From an uncultured Eubacteriales bacterium (GTDB taxonomy: Bacteria; Bacillota; Clostridia; Oscillospirales; CAG-272): a stretch of 8,990 nucleotides of DNA. Where the stretch lies: contig ONVJ01000288.1 of assembly GCA_900321265.1 (NCBI GenBank), positions 1 through 8,990 on the forward strand, written 5' to 3'. Within the stretch, counting starts at the first letter, position 1; the number at the start of each line of letters is the position of its first letter. Position numbers and translations under genes: made by a program. The notes below the pieces were generated by a model that was given only the letters and a program-made list of their open reading frames with translations, had not been told where the DNA came from and ran no database searches. This document shows, piece after piece, positions 7,187 to 8,990 of this stretch.

Positions 7187-8806
7187 ATGAAGGCTAGAAG
7201 AATTCTTGCCCTGCTCCTCGCCCTCTGCATGGTCATCGCTATGGTTGCCTGCGGCGGAACGAAAGACGGCAAAGAAATCACCGTCCAGATCGGGCCCAAC
7301 CCCGAAACTCTGGATCCTGCCCTGAACAGTGCGGTCGACGGCGGCAACATGCTCATCACACTGTTCGAGACCCTTCTCATCATTGATGAGGACGGTTCCG
7401 TTAAGCCCGGCCAGGCCGAGAGCTACACCGTCAGCAACGACGGCCTCACCTGGACCTTCACCATGCGTGACGGTCTGAAGTGGAGCGACGGCACCGAGCT
7501 GAACGCGAAAGACTTCGAGTACACCATGAAGCGCATCTGCGATCCCAGGACCGCCGCTCCCTACGGTGAGACGGTCGTCGGAATGATCGACGGATACGGC
7601 GAAGACCCCGAGAAGCTGAACGTCAAGGCCAGCGACGACGGAAAGACCCTCACCATCGTTCTTTCCTATCCCTGCGCTTACTTTGACAAGATCGTCGCTT
7701 TCGGCACCATGAGCCCCGTTCAGAAGGCCACTGTCGAAAAGAACGGCGATGCCTGGGCCACCAAGCCCGAGACCTACGTCTGCAACGGCCCCTACATGAT
7801 CAAGTCCTGGACTCCCGGTGAGAGGATCGTCTGTGTCAAGAACCCCAATTACAAGGGCGGATGGGACACCTCCAGGATCGTCACCGAGACCCTGAACTTC
7901 CTCCTCATTGAGGACTCGTCGGCTGCTTACGCCGCTTACAAGAGCAAACAGGCTCTTCTTATCAAGGACGTTCCCACCGAAGAGATCCCCAGCCTCAAGA
8001 AGGCTGAAGACGGCGGCGACTTCTATGTCGACACCATCCTCGGCACCTACTACCTCAACCTCAACTGCTCCAAGGCTCCCTTTGACAATGTCCTCGTCCG
8101 CAAGGCCCTGAACCTCGCCATCGACCGCAACTACATTGCCAACACCATCATGCAGGGAACCTACAGCCCGGCTTACAACTTCGTAGGACCCGGCGTGTCT
8201 GACGCTACCGGATACTTCTTCGACAACGCAGTCAAGGCAAACGGCAACGCCACCTACATCAGCAAGGACTATGAGGCCAACAAGGCCGCCGCGAAGCAGG
8301 CTCTCGCAGATGCGGGTTATCCGAACGGCCAAGGCTTCCCGACCATCACATACTCCACCAACGATTCCGGCTACCACGTAGCGGTCGCCGAGTATCTGCA
8401 GCAGTGCTACAAGGATGTCCTCGGGATCAACATGGTCATCGAGAAGGTCGAGTGGTCCAGCTTCACTCCTCAGCGCCGCGAAGGCAACTACGAGATGGCC
8501 CGTAACGGCTGGGTCATGGACTACAACGACGCTTCGAACATGATCGAGCTCCTCTACTCCACCAACGGCAACAACGACGGCAAGTACAACAATCCCGCCT
8601 TTGACGCCGCCATCGACGCCTCCAAGGTCGCCGACAGCGCCGCTCACTTCCAGGCTCTCCACAACGCCGAGAAGATCATGATGGAAGACTACGCCAACAT
8701 TCCCGTTGCGTACTACACCGACTTCTGGCTCCAGAGCTCGACTCTGAAGGGCGTATGGCACAGCCCGTACGGCTACTGGTATCTCCAGTATGCCTACATC
8801 GGCTGA
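7187..8806 (+). CDS. oppA: Oligopeptide-binding lipoprotein OppA (extracellular solute-binding protein family 5)
   Basis: The receptor that captures peptides outside the membrane and hands them to OppB/OppC. The 539-residue protein begins with a lipoprotein signal peptide (MKARR, hydrophobic core, MVAC lipobox with Cys22). Family-5 landmarks follow: NPETLDPA near the start (38-45), the signature GLTWTFTMRDGLKWSDG...AKDFEYTMKR (86-116), RKALNLAIDR (305-314), and GWVMDYNDASN (441-451), the counterpart of the family's W..DY.DP element. Start at 7187 is set by AAAGGAG six bases upstream and by the signal peptide; an in-frame codon at 7142 would prefix 15 charged residues. Codon choice is visibly more uniform than in the neighbours (many AAG, CTC, ATC, ACC), as in highly expressed genes. 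Peptide length and sequence preference cannot be read from sequence; related family members bind dipeptides, nickel or sugars, but the partner genes favour oligopeptides. Confidence 0.93.
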   Translation: MKARRILALLLALCMVIAMVACGGTKDGKEITVQIGPNPETLDPALNSAVDGGNMLITLFETLLIIDEDGSVKPGQAESYTVSNDGLTWTFTMRDGLKWSDGTELNAKDFEYTMKRICDPRTAAPYGETVVGMIDGYGEDPEKLNVKASDDGKTLTIVLSYPCAYFDKIVAFGTMSPVQKATVEKNGDAWATKPETYVCNGPYMIKSWTPGERIVCVKNPNYKGGWDTSRIVTETLNFLLIEDSSAAYAAYKSKQALLIKDVPTEEIPSLKKAEDGGDFYVDTILGTYYLNLNCSKAPFDNVLVRKALNLAIDRNYIANTIMQGTYSPAYNFVGPGVSDATGYFFDNAVKANGNATYISKDYEANKAAAKQALADAGYPNGQGFPTITYSTNDSGYHVAVAEYLQQCYKDVLGINMVIEKVEWSSFTPQRREGNYEMARNGWVMDYNDASNMIELLYSTNGNNDGKYNNPAFDAAIDASKVADSAAHFQALHNAEKIMMEDYANIPVAYYTDFWLQSSTLKGVWHSPYGYWYLQYAYIG

Positions 8807-8854
8807 TCCGACCAGGCTCAGCCTTAAAGTATAATCTCAACTGAAAAAGAGGCT

Positions 8855-8885
8855 GTTAAAAAACTCGCTACGCGATTTTTTTAAC
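8855..8885 (+). repeat. First hairpin after oppA (A/T-rich stem)
   Basis: GTTAAAAAA (8855-8863) pairs with TTTTTTAAC (8877-8885); one C/T mismatch separates this from a TCGC/GCGA inner stem (8865-8868 with 8872-8875) and a 3-nt loop. GGC at 8851-8853 and GCC at 8888-8890 can extend it. With an A-run before and a T-run after the short GC core, it could terminate transcription weakly in either direction. Confidence 0.6.
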
Positions 8886-8905
8886 TGGCCGACGAGCAAT
8901 TGCTG

Positions 8906-8946
8906 GGGGTGTTTAAAAACTCGTGAGGCGAGTTTTTAAACACCCC
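8906..8946 (+). repeat. Second hairpin after oppA: perfect 18-bp stem
   Basis: The 18 bases at 8906-8923 are an exact reverse complement of 8929-8946, with loop TGAGG (8924-8928). The inner part is CTCG/CGAG flanked by A5 and T5, resembling a bidirectional terminator core; the outer part is GGGGTG/CACCCC. A perfect stem this long is rare by chance and suggests recent formation or selection. Confidence 0.75.
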
Positions 8947-8960
8947 TGCGACATTTTTCT

Positions 8961-8983
8961 CGGCACGAGACCGTGCCGTTTTT
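8961..8983 (+). terminator. Intrinsic terminator of the opp operon
   Basis: CGGCACG (8961-8967) pairs perfectly with CGTGCCG (8972-8978) around an AGAC loop, followed directly by TTTTT (8979-8983). It is the first canonical GC-stem plus T-run after oppA, about 155 bases from the stop codon, and would act as final terminator behind the two repeat hairpins. Confidence 0.8.
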
Positions 8984-8990
8984 GCCCTGA

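Larger units (their letters stand above)
8849..8947. repeat. Four alternating copies of a ~19-bp sequence forming two tandem hairpins (REP/MITE-like)
   Basis: Copy 1 (8849-8867, top strand) and copy 3 (8905-8923, top strand) agree at 16 of 19 positions; both end in AAAAACTCG. Copies 2 (8872-8890) and 4 (8929-8947) are the same sequence in the opposite orientation, so copies 1+2 fold into one hairpin and 3+4 into another. The outer copies 1 and 4 also make the whole 99-bp block an inverted-repeat-bounded unit. No target-site duplication is obvious at its edges. It lies just after oppA and before the terminator. Repetitive extragenic palindromes or a miniature transposable element are the best explanations; mRNA 3'-end protection is a possible effect. 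Confidence 0.55.

Noticed and set aside
7109..8761. A 550-codon open frame on the minus strand opposite oppA
   Set aside because: Its product is a low-complexity Val/Gly/Asp-rich sequence with no recognisable domain, and it mirrors the strongly biased codons of oppA. Long antisense frames are common opposite GC-rich genes.
8849..8947. CRISPR array
   Set aside because: The repeats alternate in orientation, are only about 19 bp, and have no equal-length unique spacers; no cas gene is present.

Overview
The window reads as a piece of a GC-rich Gram-positive (Firmicutes/Clostridia-like) chromosome. Evidence for this: consensus sigma-A type promoters (TTGACA-17-TATAAT and TTGACA-17-TACAAT), AGGAGG-type ribosome binding sites, two lipoproteins with short N-terminal signal peptides and lipobox cysteines, U-rich intrinsic terminators, and a solute-binding protein anchored as a lipoprotein. 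The species cannot be named from this sequence; an anaerobic gut or rumen clostridium is a reasonable guess.

Layout, all genes on the + strand. (1) 1-352 is a gene-free leader region holding a perfect consensus promoter (105-133), a small dyad upstream of it, and a transcribed leader of roughly 210 nt with two consecutive hairpins. (2) 353-2674 encodes a 773-residue secreted lipoprotein: lipobox Cys24, two alpha/beta domains that look like tandem copies of the N-terminal domain found in several glycoside hydrolases, then a right-handed parallel beta-helix opening with a pectate-lyase-type DYGAVGDGKTDD motif. It is followed by a strong terminator (2707-2756). (3) 2757-2953 holds a second promoter (2842-2870) with overlapping inverted repeats and an all-GC hairpin next to the first ribosome binding site. 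(4) 2954-8806 is a complete oligopeptide ABC importer operon in the order oppB-oppC-oppD-oppF-oppA: two permeases, two ATPases and the lipoprotein receptor last. (5) 8807-8990 holds four alternating copies of a ~19-bp sequence that form two tandem hairpins, then a GC-rich terminator (8961-8983).

How the parts work together: OppA on the outer face captures peptides and delivers them to the OppB/OppC channel, which is driven by OppD/OppF. Both ATPases keep all catalytic motifs and the same C-terminal cysteine pattern known to hold a [4Fe-4S] cluster in this family. The beta-helix lipoprotein has its own promoter and terminator, so it is probably a separate unit that acts on or binds a polysaccharide at the cell surface; no direct link to peptide uptake is visible.

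Most of the window is ordinary transport biology. The parts that deserve a second look are the unassigned beta-helix lipoprotein, its structured leader, and the REP/MITE-like paired hairpins after oppA.
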